Source of the DNA: an uncultured Lachnospiraceae bacterium
GTDB taxonomy: Bacteria; Bacillota; Clostridia; Lachnospirales; Lachnospiraceae
Assembly (NCBI GenBank): GCA_947382625.1
Contig: CANDAG010000003.1
Span: 62,001 to 126,000, forward strand
DNA length: 64,000 nucleotides
Direction: 5' to 3'
The translations under genes and the position numbers were made by a program. Below, one piece after another: positions 1-7,786 of the stretch; within the stretch, counting starts at the first letter, position 1, and each line of letters starts with the position of its first letter. Below the pieces are notes generated by a model that ran no database searches, was not told the origin of the DNA, and saw nothing but the letters and a program-made list of their open reading frames with translations.

Positions 1-350
1 CCGCCATTTCTTTCTTCGGACAGCTTTCTGATATCCACCTTCAGGATATCCTCATTGATAATGGTCACATTATCATAATCCCCCAGAGTTTCTTCCAATA
101 TGGGGATCAGCTTTTTGTCAATCTCCACTGCGATCACACTTCCTGCGCTTTCCGCCAGATATTGGGTCAGAGAGCCGATCCCCGGACCTATTTCTATTAC
201 GCAGTCTTCCCTGGTGATCTCTGCAGAGGCTACGATCTTTTGCAGAATATTGGCATCAATAAGAAAATTTTGTCCGTACTTCTTCTGGAAGCAAAAATTA
301 TATTTCCGTATGATCTCCGCCGTTGCTGTGGGCGTTCCCAGATATGCCAT
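1..350 (-). CDS. rsmA: 16S rRNA dimethyladenosine transferase RsmA (KsgA), C-terminus cut off by window edge
   Basis: The enzyme dimethylates two adjacent adenines in the 3' end loop of 16S rRNA using S-adenosylmethionine, a late step in small-subunit maturation. About 116 codons are visible, reading from 350 down to the window edge. The N-terminus carries KKYGQNFLID, the typical RsmA substrate-cap motif, then the SAM-binding motif I EIGPGIGSLT and the acidic motif II around AVEIDKK. The start at 350 was chosen because GGAAGG lies just upstream of ATGGCATATCTGG. The gene follows tatD by 32 nt on the same strand, a common tatD-rnmV-rsmA style arrangement in Firmicutes. Identification is firm. 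The catalytic NPPY motif lies outside the window. Confidence 0.95.
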   Translation of the reverse strand, partial: MAYLGTPTATAEIIRKYNFCFQKKYGQNFLIDANILQKIVASAEITREDCVIEIGPGIGSLTQYLAESAGSVIAVEIDKKLIPILEETLGDYDNVTIINEDILKVDIRKLSEERNG

Positions 351-382
351 CTCTATTATCCTTCCTTTCTGCTTTAGTCCTG

Positions 383-1171
383 TCAGACTGCCTGTGCCTT
401 GCGGGGTATTTTTGAATAAAAATCCAGGGCATTCTGCCATGTCTGTGCCAGCACCTCTTCCTTTGTAAGCTTCTTAAGCTCTGCCAGCCGCTCCGCCACA
501 AGTTCAATGTGGCCGGATTGATTTCTCTTTCCTCTGTAGGGCTCCGGCGAAAGATAGGGACAGTCTGTCTCCAGCAGGATGCGCTCCATGGGAATATAAT
601 CTGCCGCCTCCAGAAGCCTTCTGGCATTTTTAAAAGTAAGGACTCCACCGATCCCAAAATAATAATCCATATTAAGATACTCTCTGGCCATCTCCTTCGT
701 ATAAGCAAAGCAATGGATCACGCCCTTTGTCTTCTCTTTCTGCCAGCCCTTTAGAATATCCAGTGTATCCCTGGCCGCATCTCTGGAATGAATGATCACC
801 GGAAGCCCTGTTTCCCCGGCCAGAGCAAGCTGTCTTTCAAACCATTTTTTCTGGATATCCTTCTCCGGCGTCTCCCAGTGATAATCAAGTCCGATCTCAC
901 CGATAGCTACCACCTTAGGATCCGCCGACCTCTCCTTCAGCCACTGCATGTCTTCTTCTGTAAGATTCTCCGTCTCGGAAGGGTGTACTCCGATGGCCCC
1001 ATAGATAAACGGATACTCTGCTGCCAGCGCCATGGTCCTTTGGCTGGATTCCATACTGGCTCCTACATTTACAATATATCCCACTCCCTTTTGGTGCATT
1101 CCGGAGAGCAGCTCTTCCCTGTCCTGATCAAAGGCCTCGTCATCATAATGAGCGTGTGTATCGAAGATCAT
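383..1171 (-). CDS. TatD family metal-dependent hydrolase (DNase)
   Basis: 262-residue amidohydrolase-fold protein of the TatD/YcfH family, at the family's normal length. Metal ligands are visible in order: H6 and H8 in THAHYD, E92 in GEIGLDYHW, H128 in IIHSRDA, H153 in VIHCFAY and D203 in ETDCPYLSPEP. Family members are 3'-5' exonucleases or deoxyribonucleases in the cytoplasm. The exact substrate cannot be told from sequence. The gene precedes rsmA and is probably co-transcribed with it. Start ATG at 1171 is supported by a purine-rich AGGTGAC upstream on the minus strand. Confidence 0.95.
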   Translation of the reverse strand: MIFDTHAHYDDEAFDQDREELLSGMHQKGVGYIVNVGASMESSQRTMALAAEYPFIYGAIGVHPSETENLTEEDMQWLKERSADPKVVAIGEIGLDYHWETPEKDIQKKWFERQLALAGETGLPVIIHSRDAARDTLDILKGWQKEKTKGVIHCFAYTKEMAREYLNMDYYFGIGGVLTFKNARRLLEAADYIPMERILLETDCPYLSPEPYRGKRNQSGHIELVAERLAELKKLTKEEVLAQTWQNALDFYSKIPRKAQAV

Positions 1172-1225
1172 TTTGTCACCTCAAATAAAAAAAATAAATT
1201 TTTCTAAATTTTTTTCAAAAAACAC

Positions 1226-1254
1226 TTGCAAACTAAAAGACATTATACTATAAT
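1226..1254 (+). promoter_or_regulatory. Sigma-A type promoter of tRNA-Lys
   Basis: TTGCAA (1226-1231), a 17-nt spacer and TATAAT (1249-1254) lie 39 nt upstream of the tRNA. This is a near-consensus vegetative promoter on the plus strand. The window 1172-1293 otherwise holds only AT-rich sequence shared with the divergent tatD upstream region. Confidence 0.75.
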
Positions 1255-1293
1255 AAGATTCGCGTTGTAAATGAATTAAATAATAAATCTTAT

Positions 1294-1366
1294 GCGCCTT
1301 TAGCTCAGTTGGTAGAGCACCTGACTCTTAATCAGGGTGTCCAGGGTTCGAGCCCCTGAAGGCGCA
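1294..1366 (+). tRNA. tRNA-Lys (anticodon CTT)
   Basis: A 73-nt cloverleaf is visible: acceptor GCGCCTT/AAGGCGC, D-arm with AGCTCAGTTGGTAGAGC, anticodon stem CCTGA/TCAGG with loop CTCTTAA (anticodon CTT at 1327-1329), T-arm CAGGGTTCGAGCCCCTG, and discriminator A at 1366. CCA is not encoded. It has its own promoter and is followed by a terminator hairpin, so it is probably a single-gene transcription unit. Confidence 0.97.
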
Positions 1367-1370
1367 GGCG

Positions 1371-1418
1371 AGTACCATTTTTGAGGACGTATGAGCCTTG
1401 GGGATGGTGCTTTTTTTG
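1371..1418 (+). terminator. Terminator-like hairpin after tRNA-Lys
   Basis: AGTACCAT (1371-1378) pairs with ATGGTGCT (1404-1411), with one G-U pair, and a run of seven T follows. The loop is long (25 nt). It probably ends the tRNA transcript. The downstream hydrolase starts only 30 nt later and shows no promoter of its own, so partial read-through is possible. Confidence 0.6.
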
Positions 1419-1447
1419 TCCGTTGTCAACCAAAAGGAGGAGACCAC

Positions 1448-2293
1448 ATGCGTGAAACAATCAATGTCAAAGTAACCGAGCCCACTTATTATGCTGCAAC
1501 AGATGTTGCCTTTTCCCAGGTGGACGCCTGGTTCGGGCATACCCGCAGAGACTTAAAGATGGATATCATTTATCCTGAGGATTCCCAAAAAAGCTACCCC
1601 TGTATTGTCTGGATCTGCGGCGGCGCCTGGCTGCAGATGGATCGTTCTGCCCATCTGCCTTATCTGGCCTGGCTGGCCCGAAAAGGCTTTGTGGTGGCAA
1701 GCCCGGAATACCGCACCAGTAATGAAGCACAGTTTCCTGCCCAATTGATGGATATCAAGGCCGCCATACGATACCTGCGGGCCAACTGTGATCGTTATCG
1801 GATCGATACATCCCATTTCGGCGTAATGGGTGAATCTGCAGGCGGTTATCTGACTGCAATGGCGGCACTGGCAAGCGACCCCTGTTATGATACCGGGAAC
1901 TATCTGGAATATTCCAGCAAAGTGCAGGCCGCATGTCCCTGGTATCCCCCCACGGATGTCACCGCCTTTCCATATCCCTCTCCCCTGGAGGCGGCCGCTT
2001 CCCCCGAATCGCTGATGACAGGTATGAACGTTATGCTCCATCAGGAGGAGGCTTCCAAAGCCTGCCCTGTTTCATATGTATCCAAGGACGCTCCGCCCTT
2101 TATGATCCTCCATGGCGTAAATGACCATACAGTTCCTTTTTCACAGGGAGAAATCCTGCACGATAAGCTGGACGCCGCAGACTGCGATGTAAAGCTGGTT
2201 GCCATAGAAGGCGCAGACCATGCGGACCGTCAGTTTTTCCAGGAAGAAATCTGGCAGCGGATTGCAGAGTTTTTCCATGAAAAGCTGGGATAA
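1448..2293 (+). CDS. Alpha/beta hydrolase, Aes/BD-FAE-like esterase
   Basis: 281-residue alpha/beta-hydrolase of the COG0657 esterase/lipase group, probably cytoplasmic (no signal peptide). The oxyanion-hole region is ICGGAW (about 56-61), where the family usually has HGGG or HGGA. The nucleophile is Ser130 in GESAGGY, and the likely acid and base are the Asp in HGVNDHTVP (about 225) and the His in ADHADRQF (about 258). Start ATG at 1448 is preceded by AAAGGAGGAGACCAC, far better than any upstream start. The substrate is unknown; short-chain acyl esters or acetylated and feruloylated sugars are typical for relatives. It may be read from the tRNA-Lys promoter. Confidence 0.85.
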   Translation: MRETINVKVTEPTYYAATDVAFSQVDAWFGHTRRDLKMDIIYPEDSQKSYPCIVWICGGAWLQMDRSAHLPYLAWLARKGFVVASPEYRTSNEAQFPAQLMDIKAAIRYLRANCDRYRIDTSHFGVMGESAGGYLTAMAALASDPCYDTGNYLEYSSKVQAACPWYPPTDVTAFPYPSPLEAAASPESLMTGMNVMLHQEEASKACPVSYVSKDAPPFMILHGVNDHTVPFSQGEILHDKLDAADCDVKLVAIEGADHADRQFFQEEIWQRIAEFFHEKLG

Positions 2294-2337
2294 AAGCGAT
2301 TCTGATCATTTTTTCATTGATTAAAGGAGTAACCCCT

Positions 2338-3189
2338 ATGATACTGCCCGTTATACAGGACACCCTGGCGGATGCACTGAAGCTGCTTCCCTTCCTTTTT
2401 ATTACTTATCTGATCATGGAATACATCGAGCACAGAACCAGTGAAAAATCCCGGATGCTTATGAAACAATCCGGGAAATGGGGGCCTGCCTTCGGCGGTA
2501 TATTGGGAATGCTTCCTCAATGCGGATTCTCTACGGCAGCATCCAATCTGTATGCGGGTCGGATCATCACTTTGGGCACACTGATTGCCGTATTTTTGTC
2601 CACCTCTGACGAAATGCTTCCTGTTCTGATCTCCGAACAGGCGCCTGTGAGCTTTATCCTGAAAATCCTCGTCGTAAAGGCAGCGATCGGTATCTGCACA
2701 GGTTTTCTGATCGATCTGCTCTGCCATAGACATAGAGGATACGAACATGAGGAAATGCGCATAGAGCAACTGTGCGATCATCAACATTGCCACTGTGGAA
2801 AAGGAAACATTTTGTCCTCCGCCCTTCGTCACACACTCCAGGTCTTTTTGTTTATCCTGATAATTTCTTTCCTGTTGAATCTTCTGGTAGAGTTTGCCGG
2901 AGAAGACAAGCTGGAGGCTTTTCTCACCGGAAGGGCCTTCCTTGGTCCGCTGTTTGCAGGTCTGATCGGCCTGATCCCCAACTGCGCTTCCTCCGTGCTT
3001 CTGACCAGACTGTATCTGTCAGGAATGTTAGGAGCGGGATCTATGCTTGCCGGTCTGCTGGCAGGCTCCGGCGTGGGACTTTTGGTTCTTTATAAGGTAA
3101 ATGATAATATCCGGGAAAATATCAGGATCACTCTGCTGCTTTATGGGGTGGGTGTGCTGTGCGGGGTAGCAATAGAGGTAATACTATGA
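2338..3189 (+). CDS. Putative heavy-metal/manganese exporter (ArsP_2-like, about 10 TM)
   Basis: 283-residue polytopic membrane protein matching the family described as putative 10-TM heavy-metal exporter (ArsP_2/PF11449, often named putative manganese transporter). Hydrophobic segments occur throughout, with two similar halves: GGILGMLPQCGFSTAASNLY in the first and LFAGLIGLIPNCASSVLLT in the second, each with a buried Pro-x-Cys. Between them lies a His-rich stretch (CHRHRGYEHEEM and CDHQHCHCGKGN, about residues 128-158) that looks like a cytoplasmic metal-binding loop. Start at 2338 is set by AAAGGAG seven nt upstream. Its stop overlaps the start of the next gene (ATGA), so the two are translationally coupled. 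The transported ion is inferred, not shown. Confidence 0.8.
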   Translation: MILPVIQDTLADALKLLPFLFITYLIMEYIEHRTSEKSRMLMKQSGKWGPAFGGILGMLPQCGFSTAASNLYAGRIITLGTLIAVFLSTSDEMLPVLISEQAPVSFILKILVVKAAIGICTGFLIDLLCHRHRGYEHEEMRIEQLCDHQHCHCGKGNILSSALRHTLQVFLFILIISFLLNLLVEFAGEDKLEAFLTGRAFLGPLFAGLIGLIPNCASSVLLTRLYLSGMLGAGSMLAGLLAGSGVGLLVLYKVNDNIRENIRITLLLYGVGVLCGVAIEVIL

Positions 3190-3647
3190 AAAAGAAAAAA
3201 AGATTTATCTGTCTTATCATAATTATTGGTCTTATTGCCGGAATCCTGTCATATTTCGAACCGCTTAAATTAGCTGGGCTGACAGACGAAGATCCGTATA
3301 TTGTAATCGCATATCAGGAATTTGGTATTGAAAACGGCTGCCCCTATATTAACAATACGAACTACAATGAAATAACAGAGAACGAAAAAAGAGAAATAAC
3401 AAACCTATTAAAACAATACACTTATCAAAGGACCTTTGGAACATTTTTTTCGGATGGCTCTCTGACAACACCGGGTAACGAAGCCGTAAATATTTATTTA
3501 TATGATAAAAACAACATTTTAACAAATACCATATTGATCACAGACTTTGATGATATTTCTGTTAACGGAAAAGTTTTTAAGTTAAGAAATTCTTCCCTAT
3601 TCATTGAGAAACTGTTAGAAATAATTGATAAACGGGACGGAAATTGA
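3186..3647 (+). CDS. Small membrane-anchored protein of unknown function
   Basis: 153 residues. The N-terminus is a lysine-rich tail and one hydrophobic segment (about 6-25, ICLIIIIGLIAGILSYF), so the protein is probably anchored with the rest outside the cell. No cysteine lipobox is present. I do not recognise the extracellular part, which is rich in Asn and Ile. The start overlaps the stop of the metal exporter by 4 nt (ATGA), so it is probably made with it. Base composition is clearly more AT-rich than the exporter, hinting at separate origin or fast evolution. Confidence 0.7.
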   Translation: MKKKKRFICLIIIIGLIAGILSYFEPLKLAGLTDEDPYIVIAYQEFGIENGCPYINNTNYNEITENEKREITNLLKQYTYQRTFGTFFSDGSLTTPGNEAVNIYLYDKNNILTNTILITDFDDISVNGKVFKLRNSSLFIEKLLEIIDKRDGN

Positions 3648-3695
3648 CGAATTTCTGTCCCACGAAATTTTATAAGTACATCCCGGCGGATATTA

Positions 3696-4136
3696 TCACA
3701 ATTTTTGCATATAGATTTTTTCTTCCGATCCCCATGGAGCAATTTTACGGTCTATGATGTCAAAACCATATTTTTCGTATAAATTCTCGTGATCGCTTAC
3801 TATATGCACCTTATCAAAACCCACAGATTTTAAATAATCCATCGCATACCCTATCAGCTTCTGGCTCAATCGGTTTCCCCTGTATTCCTCGCCAACAAAC
3901 AAATAGCCAATATAAGGCGTATAGCATACATCCGGAATACAGTCTGTCCTGGCAACCGTACAGTATCCACATATTTTTTCATTATCTAAAGCAACAATAA
4001 CTCTTTCCCACTCTTTAAACTCATTATTTTCCATAGCTACGGCTAATGATCTGCCCGCCCGCCAGGAACAGCCTTTGGCATAATCTCTCACTACACTCCA
4101 TAGCCGATCTGATGATGTGATCATTTTTAAATCCAT
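3696..4136 (-). CDS. GNAT family N-acetyltransferase
   Basis: 146-residue acetyltransferase of the Gcn5 fold. The acetyl-CoA loop is in YLFVGEEYRGNRLSQKLI (motif A, R/Q-x-x-G-x-A type written here as YRGNRLS), followed by the conserved C-terminal region HENLYEKYGFDIID. Length is typical. Start ATG at 4136 was chosen because TTTGGAGGAAAAT precedes it; an upstream in-frame start at 4169 lacks such a site. Acceptor substrate unknown. It is transcribed away from the chemoreceptor gene. Confidence 0.85.
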   Translation of the reverse strand: MDLKMITSSDRLWSVVRDYAKGCSWRAGRSLAVAMENNEFKEWERVIVALDNEKICGYCTVARTDCIPDVCYTPYIGYLFVGEEYRGNRLSQKLIGYAMDYLKSVGFDKVHIVSDHENLYEKYGFDIIDRKIAPWGSEEKIYMQKL

Positions 4137-4213
4137 ATTTTCCTCCAAAATCCTCCGGGCAGAAGACACCCTGATAAAAACAAAATCAATCTTTAAATGA
4201 ACAAAATATACCG

Positions 4214-4269
4214 GATCGTGCTTCTTCTGTCAAGCTTACCTGATATATTCATCCAGGGGAAGCACGGTT
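4214..4269. other. Long-range inverted repeat upstream of the chemoreceptor gene
   Basis: CGTGCTTC (4217-4224) pairs perfectly with GAAGCACG (4259-4266) and the pairing extends three more positions outward with two wobble pairs. A nested CCTG/CAGG pairing lies inside the 34-nt loop. It sits between the divergent GNAT and chemoreceptor genes, upstream of the likely promoter at 4301. It may be a protein-binding dyad or a small structured transcript; the role is unknown. Confidence 0.4.
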
Positions 4270-4300
4270 ACAACACCCCTGAACTCTCACTCTCCAAGTC

Positions 4301-4329
4301 TTGAAATATTTTCGGATTCCATATAAAAT
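4301..4329 (+). promoter_or_regulatory. Probable promoter of the chemoreceptor gene
   Basis: TTGAAA (4301-4306), a 17-nt spacer and TAAAAT (4324-4329), overlapping TATAAA at 4322, fit a vegetative promoter and lie 62 nt upstream of the chosen start codon. No good sigma-D (motility) motif was seen here. Confidence 0.5.
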
Positions 4330-4350
4330 ACATTTAAAAATATTATATAA

Positions 4351-4393
4351 AAAGGAGGGTGAAGCCGCACTTTTCCTCTGCGGCAGTAACATG
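4351..4393 (+). promoter_or_regulatory. Shine-Dalgarno separated from start codon by a hairpin
   Basis: The strong site AAAGGAGGGTG (4351-4361) is 29-38 nt from the ATG at 4391, far too distant for normal initiation, and no in-frame start lies at the usual distance. Between them GCCGCA (4364-4369) pairs perfectly with TGCGGC (4379-4384) around a 9-nt loop. Folding this hairpin would bring the site to roughly 11 unpaired nt from the AUG. This resembles the known phage T4 gene 38 arrangement. Confidence 0.5.
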
Positions 4394-6367
4394 AAAAAGA
4401 TTCAGACAAAAATCATGATAATGGTGATCCTTGCCACAATGGGCGTTGCACTTGTCAACGTAATCTTAAGTACCATGATTTCCCGAAATTCCACAATATC
4501 GGCTATTGAGCAGTCACTGGTCGAGACAACAGAGCTGGCAGCCCTATCCGTACAAAACACAATTTCCACTTATACTCTGACCATTGCGGAAATTGCCTCA
4601 TCCCCGATCCTCTCGGATCCAGAGGCTACCCCTTCCGAAAAGCAGGCATTTATACAGTCCCGGGTGGAAAGCTACTATATGCGCTTTGGCGGTATAGCTG
4701 ATGCAGACGGATTTGATGCCGTCCACAACATGAATGTATCCGGAGAACCTTTTTTTCAGGCCGCCCTTGAAGGAAAAAACTATTTTTCCACTCCTTACAT
4801 TGACGGAGATGATATGTATCTTGTGGTATCCGCACCTGTAATGGTAAATGACAGTGTTCAGAGTGTTGTTTATTTCCAGTGCGACACCAATATCCTGCGC
4901 TCTATCATAAGCGAAATTCAAATTGGCGAGGAAGGAGACGCCTATATTCTGGACAAAGAAGGTACTACTATCGCCGCTGTAGATGCAGAGGAAGTTCACA
5001 GCCGTGAAAACCTTATCAACGAAATGCCAGATAATCCGGATGACGAATACATACAGCAGCTGGGCTCTCTGGAAAAGAAAATGGTTGCAGGAGAAAGCGG
5101 GATTGGAAGATATAATTATCCGGAGGAAGATAACGCTGCATATATTCAGGGTTACGCCCCCATTGCCGGAACTGATGGCTGGAGCGTAGCAGTTACGATA
5201 AATGAGGATGAATTTCTGCACTACGCCTATATAGGAAATAATATCCAGCTTGTTATATGTGCGGTTCTCTGTATCCTGGTAATACTGATTTCCGCCTTTG
5301 TATGCCGTTCCATCACAACCCCTATTGTCAAATGTGCCAAACGCCTGCTTATGCTTTCCGAGGGTGACCTGAAAAGTCCTCTTCCGGAAACACACGGGAA
5401 GGACGAAACCCGTATCCTTTCGGATTCTACCGCTCATCTGGTGGAATCTTTCAGGATAATAATAAGCGAGATTGGCAGTATATTAAGCAGCATTGCAAAC
5501 GGAATCCTGGATGTAAAGAGCAAAAAGGAGCATTACCCTGGCGATTTCAAAGCTCTTCAGGAAAGCCTTGAGACTATTACTGACAAGCTGAACCAGACCA
5601 TGACCGGAATTGCGGAGGCAACTGCCCGCGTATCCAACGGCTCTGCCCAGGTTGCTTCCTCTGGCATGGCCCTGTCCCAGGGTTCTACAGAACAGGCCAG
5701 CGCTGTAGCGGAGCTCTCTGCCACCCTGTCAGACATGGATGATGAGGCCCGAAAAACCGCCCTTTTGTCAGAGCAGACCAAAGCCACTATGGACAATGCC
5801 AAGAATCAACTTCTAAAAAGCGGTGAGCATATTGAAGGCCTAAATGAAGCTATGGAGTTGATCACTTCCACTTCCGATGAAATTAAACATATTATAGATA
5901 CCATAGACGATATCGCCGCCCAGACAAATATTCTTGCCCTCAACGCTTCCGTAGAAGCAGCAAGAGCCGGGCAGGCCGGAAAAGGCTTTGCAATTGTGGC
6001 AAATGAAGTAAGAGAGCTTGCCCACAAATCCGATGAGGCTGCAAAAGCAACCTTACATTTGATCCAGCGTTCCATCAATGCCGTTAACAACGGCAGCGAA
6101 GCCGTTAAGGAAGTTACAATGTCCGTATCTGACGTAACCTCCCTTGCCGGGCAGGCTGCGGAACAGATGGATATGATGGCCAAGGCAGTGGAAAGACAGA
6201 CCAATTCTATCAATCAGGTCAACCTGGCCATCGGCCAGATTTCCGAGGTTGTACAGTCTAACTCAGCCGCCGCTGAAGAAAGCGCCTCCACCAGTGAGGA
6301 ACTTTCTAACCAGGCCGCTGTGCTTAACCACCTTGTAGAAGTTTTTACTCTCCGCAAAAACAGATAA
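4391..6367 (+). CDS. Methyl-accepting chemotaxis protein with dCache-like sensor domain
   Basis: 658-residue membrane receptor that passes ligand signals to CheA/CheW. Order: short cytoplasmic tail, TM1 (about 8-30), an extracellular domain of about 250 residues of Cache type ([19 protein letters not shown] and YLVVSAPVM are typical), TM2 (about 278-300), HAMP, then the cytoplasmic signalling coiled coil. Its hairpin tip is recognisable as [19 protein letters not shown] followed by [12 protein letters not shown]. Adaptation-type Gln/Glu-rich and Ala-rich heptads flank the tip. No chemotaxis operon is adjacent, so this is an orphan receptor. The start at 4391 (MKKIQTK) fits the usual short N-terminus; the leader is unusual (see the hairpin entry). 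Confidence 0.95.
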   Translation: MKKIQTKIMIMVILATMGVALVNVILSTMISRNSTISAIEQSLVETTELAALSVQNTISTYTLTIAEIASSPILSDPEATPSEKQAFIQSRVESYYMRFGGIADADGFDAVHNMNVSGEPFFQAALEGKNYFSTPYIDGDDMYLVVSAPVMVNDSVQSVVYFQCDTNILRSIISEIQIGEEGDAYILDKEGTTIAAVDAEEVHSRENLINEMPDNPDDEYIQQLGSLEKKMVAGESGIGRYNYPEEDNAAYIQGYAPIAGTDGWSVAVTINEDEFLHYAYIGNNIQLVICAVLCILVILISAFVCRSITTPIVKCAKRLLMLSEGDLKSPLPETHGKDETRILSDSTAHLVESFRIIISEIGSILSSIANGILDVKSKKEHYPGDFKALQESLETITDKLNQTMTGIAEATARVSNGSAQVASSGMALSQGSTEQASAVAELSATLSDMDDEARKTALLSEQTKATMDNAKNQLLKSGEHIEGLNEAMELITSTSDEIKHIIDTIDDIAAQTNILALNASVEAARAGQAGKGFAIVANEVRELAHKSDEAAKATLHLIQRSINAVNNGSEAVKEVTMSVSDVTSLAGQAAEQMDMMAKAVERQTNSINQVNLAIGQISEVVQSNSAAAEESASTSEELSNQAAVLNHLVEVFTLRKNR

Positions 6368-6402
6368 AAATAAAGCTCATACTATAACAGTCACCTGCTC
6401 CG

Positions 6403-6428
6403 CCATCCGGTACCCGTTACCGGGATGG
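6403..6428 (+). terminator. Hairpin after the chemoreceptor gene
   Basis: CCATCCGGTA pairs with TACCGGGATGG (one bulged G) around a 5-nt loop, 35 nt after the stop codon. There is no T-run directly after it, so it is only a weak candidate terminator or 3'-end stabiliser between two convergent genes. Confidence 0.35.
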
Positions 6429-6491
6429 TGGATGGTGTCTGCATTTTGCTTTGGATGACTGCGTCAAACAACAGAAATCTCCCTCATCCCC

Positions 6492-7694
6492 CTACCTCTC
6501 CTCACAAACCTGAAAAATATAAAACTTGAGATAATAAGACTCCTCTGCCGCCCACAAAATCGGATGATCCGGCGCCTGCGTCCTGAATTCCACCTGCCGC
6601 AGCCGTTTATGTACATTTCGCGCCGCCTGGTGCAGGGTCTCGGTAAACAGCTCATAGGTCATGAAATGGGAGCAGGAGCAGGTAGCCAGAAAACCGCCGT
6701 CTCTTACCAGCTTCATGGCCCGCAGATTGATCTCCCGATATCCCTTCACCGCGTTTTTGACGGAATTGCGGGATTTGGTAAATGCCGGAGGATCCAAAAT
6801 CACCACGTCAAATCTTTCCTGCTTCTTCTCCAGCTCCGGAAGCAGCTCAAAAACATCACGGCACCAGAATTCCACCTTATCCGCCATATGATTCAAGGCG
6901 GCGTTTTTTATGGCCTGATCGATCCCTGTCTGGGATGCATCCACACCGATCACCTCTCTTGCCCCGGCTATTGCGGCATTTAAGGCAAAGGACCCTGTAT
7001 GGGTAAAACAGTCCAGCACTTTAGCGTCCCGGCACAGCTTCTGTATGGCCAGACGATTATATTTCTGATCGAGGAAAAAGCCTGTTTTCTGCCCCTCCTT
7101 CACGTCCACAAGGAATCTGACGCCATTCTCTTCTATTTCCACATTCGTATCAAAGGGTTCACCCAAAAAGCCCTTGACCCGTTCCATCCCCTCATTTTGC
7201 CGGACCTTGGCGTCACTCCGCTCATAAACGCCTCTTATGGAGATCCCATCCTCCCTGAGAGTTTCCTTTAAAAGCTCCACTATGGTTTCCTTGAAACGGT
7301 CAATACCAAGCGCCAGGGATTCAACCACCAGAACGTCCGAAAACTTATCCACCACCAGTCCCGGCAGGAAATCAGCCTCTCCGAAGATCAGCCGGCAGCT
7401 CCCCGTATCCACAGTTCTTTTGCGGTACTCCCATGCATCCTTTATCCTCTGCCGCAAAAAATCCCTGTCAATATTCCGGTGAACATTTCTCGTCATGAGG
7501 CGGATCCTTATTTTTGAATTTTCATTGATAAATCCTTTGCCCATGGGATAACCGTCAAAATCATGTACCGTTACAATATCGCCGTTGGCAAAGGCACCCA
7601 TAATACTTTCTATCTCATTGTCATAAATCCACATACCGCCTGCCTTCACGGTACGTCCTTCTCCCTTTTTCAGGGTTACGATCGCATTTTCCAT
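6492..7694 (-). CDS. Class I SAM-dependent rRNA methyltransferase (RlmI/RlmK-like, COG1092)
   Basis: 400-residue cytosolic RNA methyltransferase. An N-terminal PUA domain (about 1-75, beginning TLKKGEGRTVKAGG) is followed by an EEHEE-like linker and a Rossmann methyltransferase domain. SAM motif I is LDCFTHTGSFALNAA, motif IV is ILDPPAFTKS, and the motif with catalytic cysteine is ATCSCSHFM. Relatives make 5-methylcytosine in 23S rRNA (E. coli RlmI at C1962). Length and domain order match the family. ATG at 7694 has AGGAGGAG 12 nt upstream. Which rRNA base is modified here cannot be read from the sequence. Confidence 0.9.
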   Translation of the reverse strand: MENAIVTLKKGEGRTVKAGGMWIYDNEIESIMGAFANGDIVTVHDFDGYPMGKGFINENSKIRIRLMTRNVHRNIDRDFLRQRIKDAWEYRKRTVDTGSCRLIFGEADFLPGLVVDKFSDVLVVESLALGIDRFKETIVELLKETLREDGISIRGVYERSDAKVRQNEGMERVKGFLGEPFDTNVEIEENGVRFLVDVKEGQKTGFFLDQKYNRLAIQKLCRDAKVLDCFTHTGSFALNAAIAGAREVIGVDASQTGIDQAIKNAALNHMADKVEFWCRDVFELLPELEKKQERFDVVILDPPAFTKSRNSVKNAVKGYREINLRAMKLVRDGGFLATCSCSHFMTYELFTETLHQAARNVHKRLRQVEFRTQAPDHPILWAAEESYYLKFYIFQVCEER

Positions 7695-7786
7695 ACTGAT
7701 TTAATACTCCTCCTAATATATAAGTGTAGGGTTTCAGCACCCAACAGCCAGCTGGGACTTAATCCTCTCTTCCCGGCAGCTTCTTC

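Noticed and set aside
2294-2337. Manganese (yybP-ykoY) riboswitch ahead of the putative metal exporter
   Set aside because: Only 44 nt separate the genes, far too short for the element, and no matching motif is seen.
4598-5437. Long open frame of 279 codons antisense to the chemoreceptor gene
   Set aside because: No ribosome site or recognisable domain, and the opposite strand is a clear chemoreceptor. It is a by-product of codon bias.
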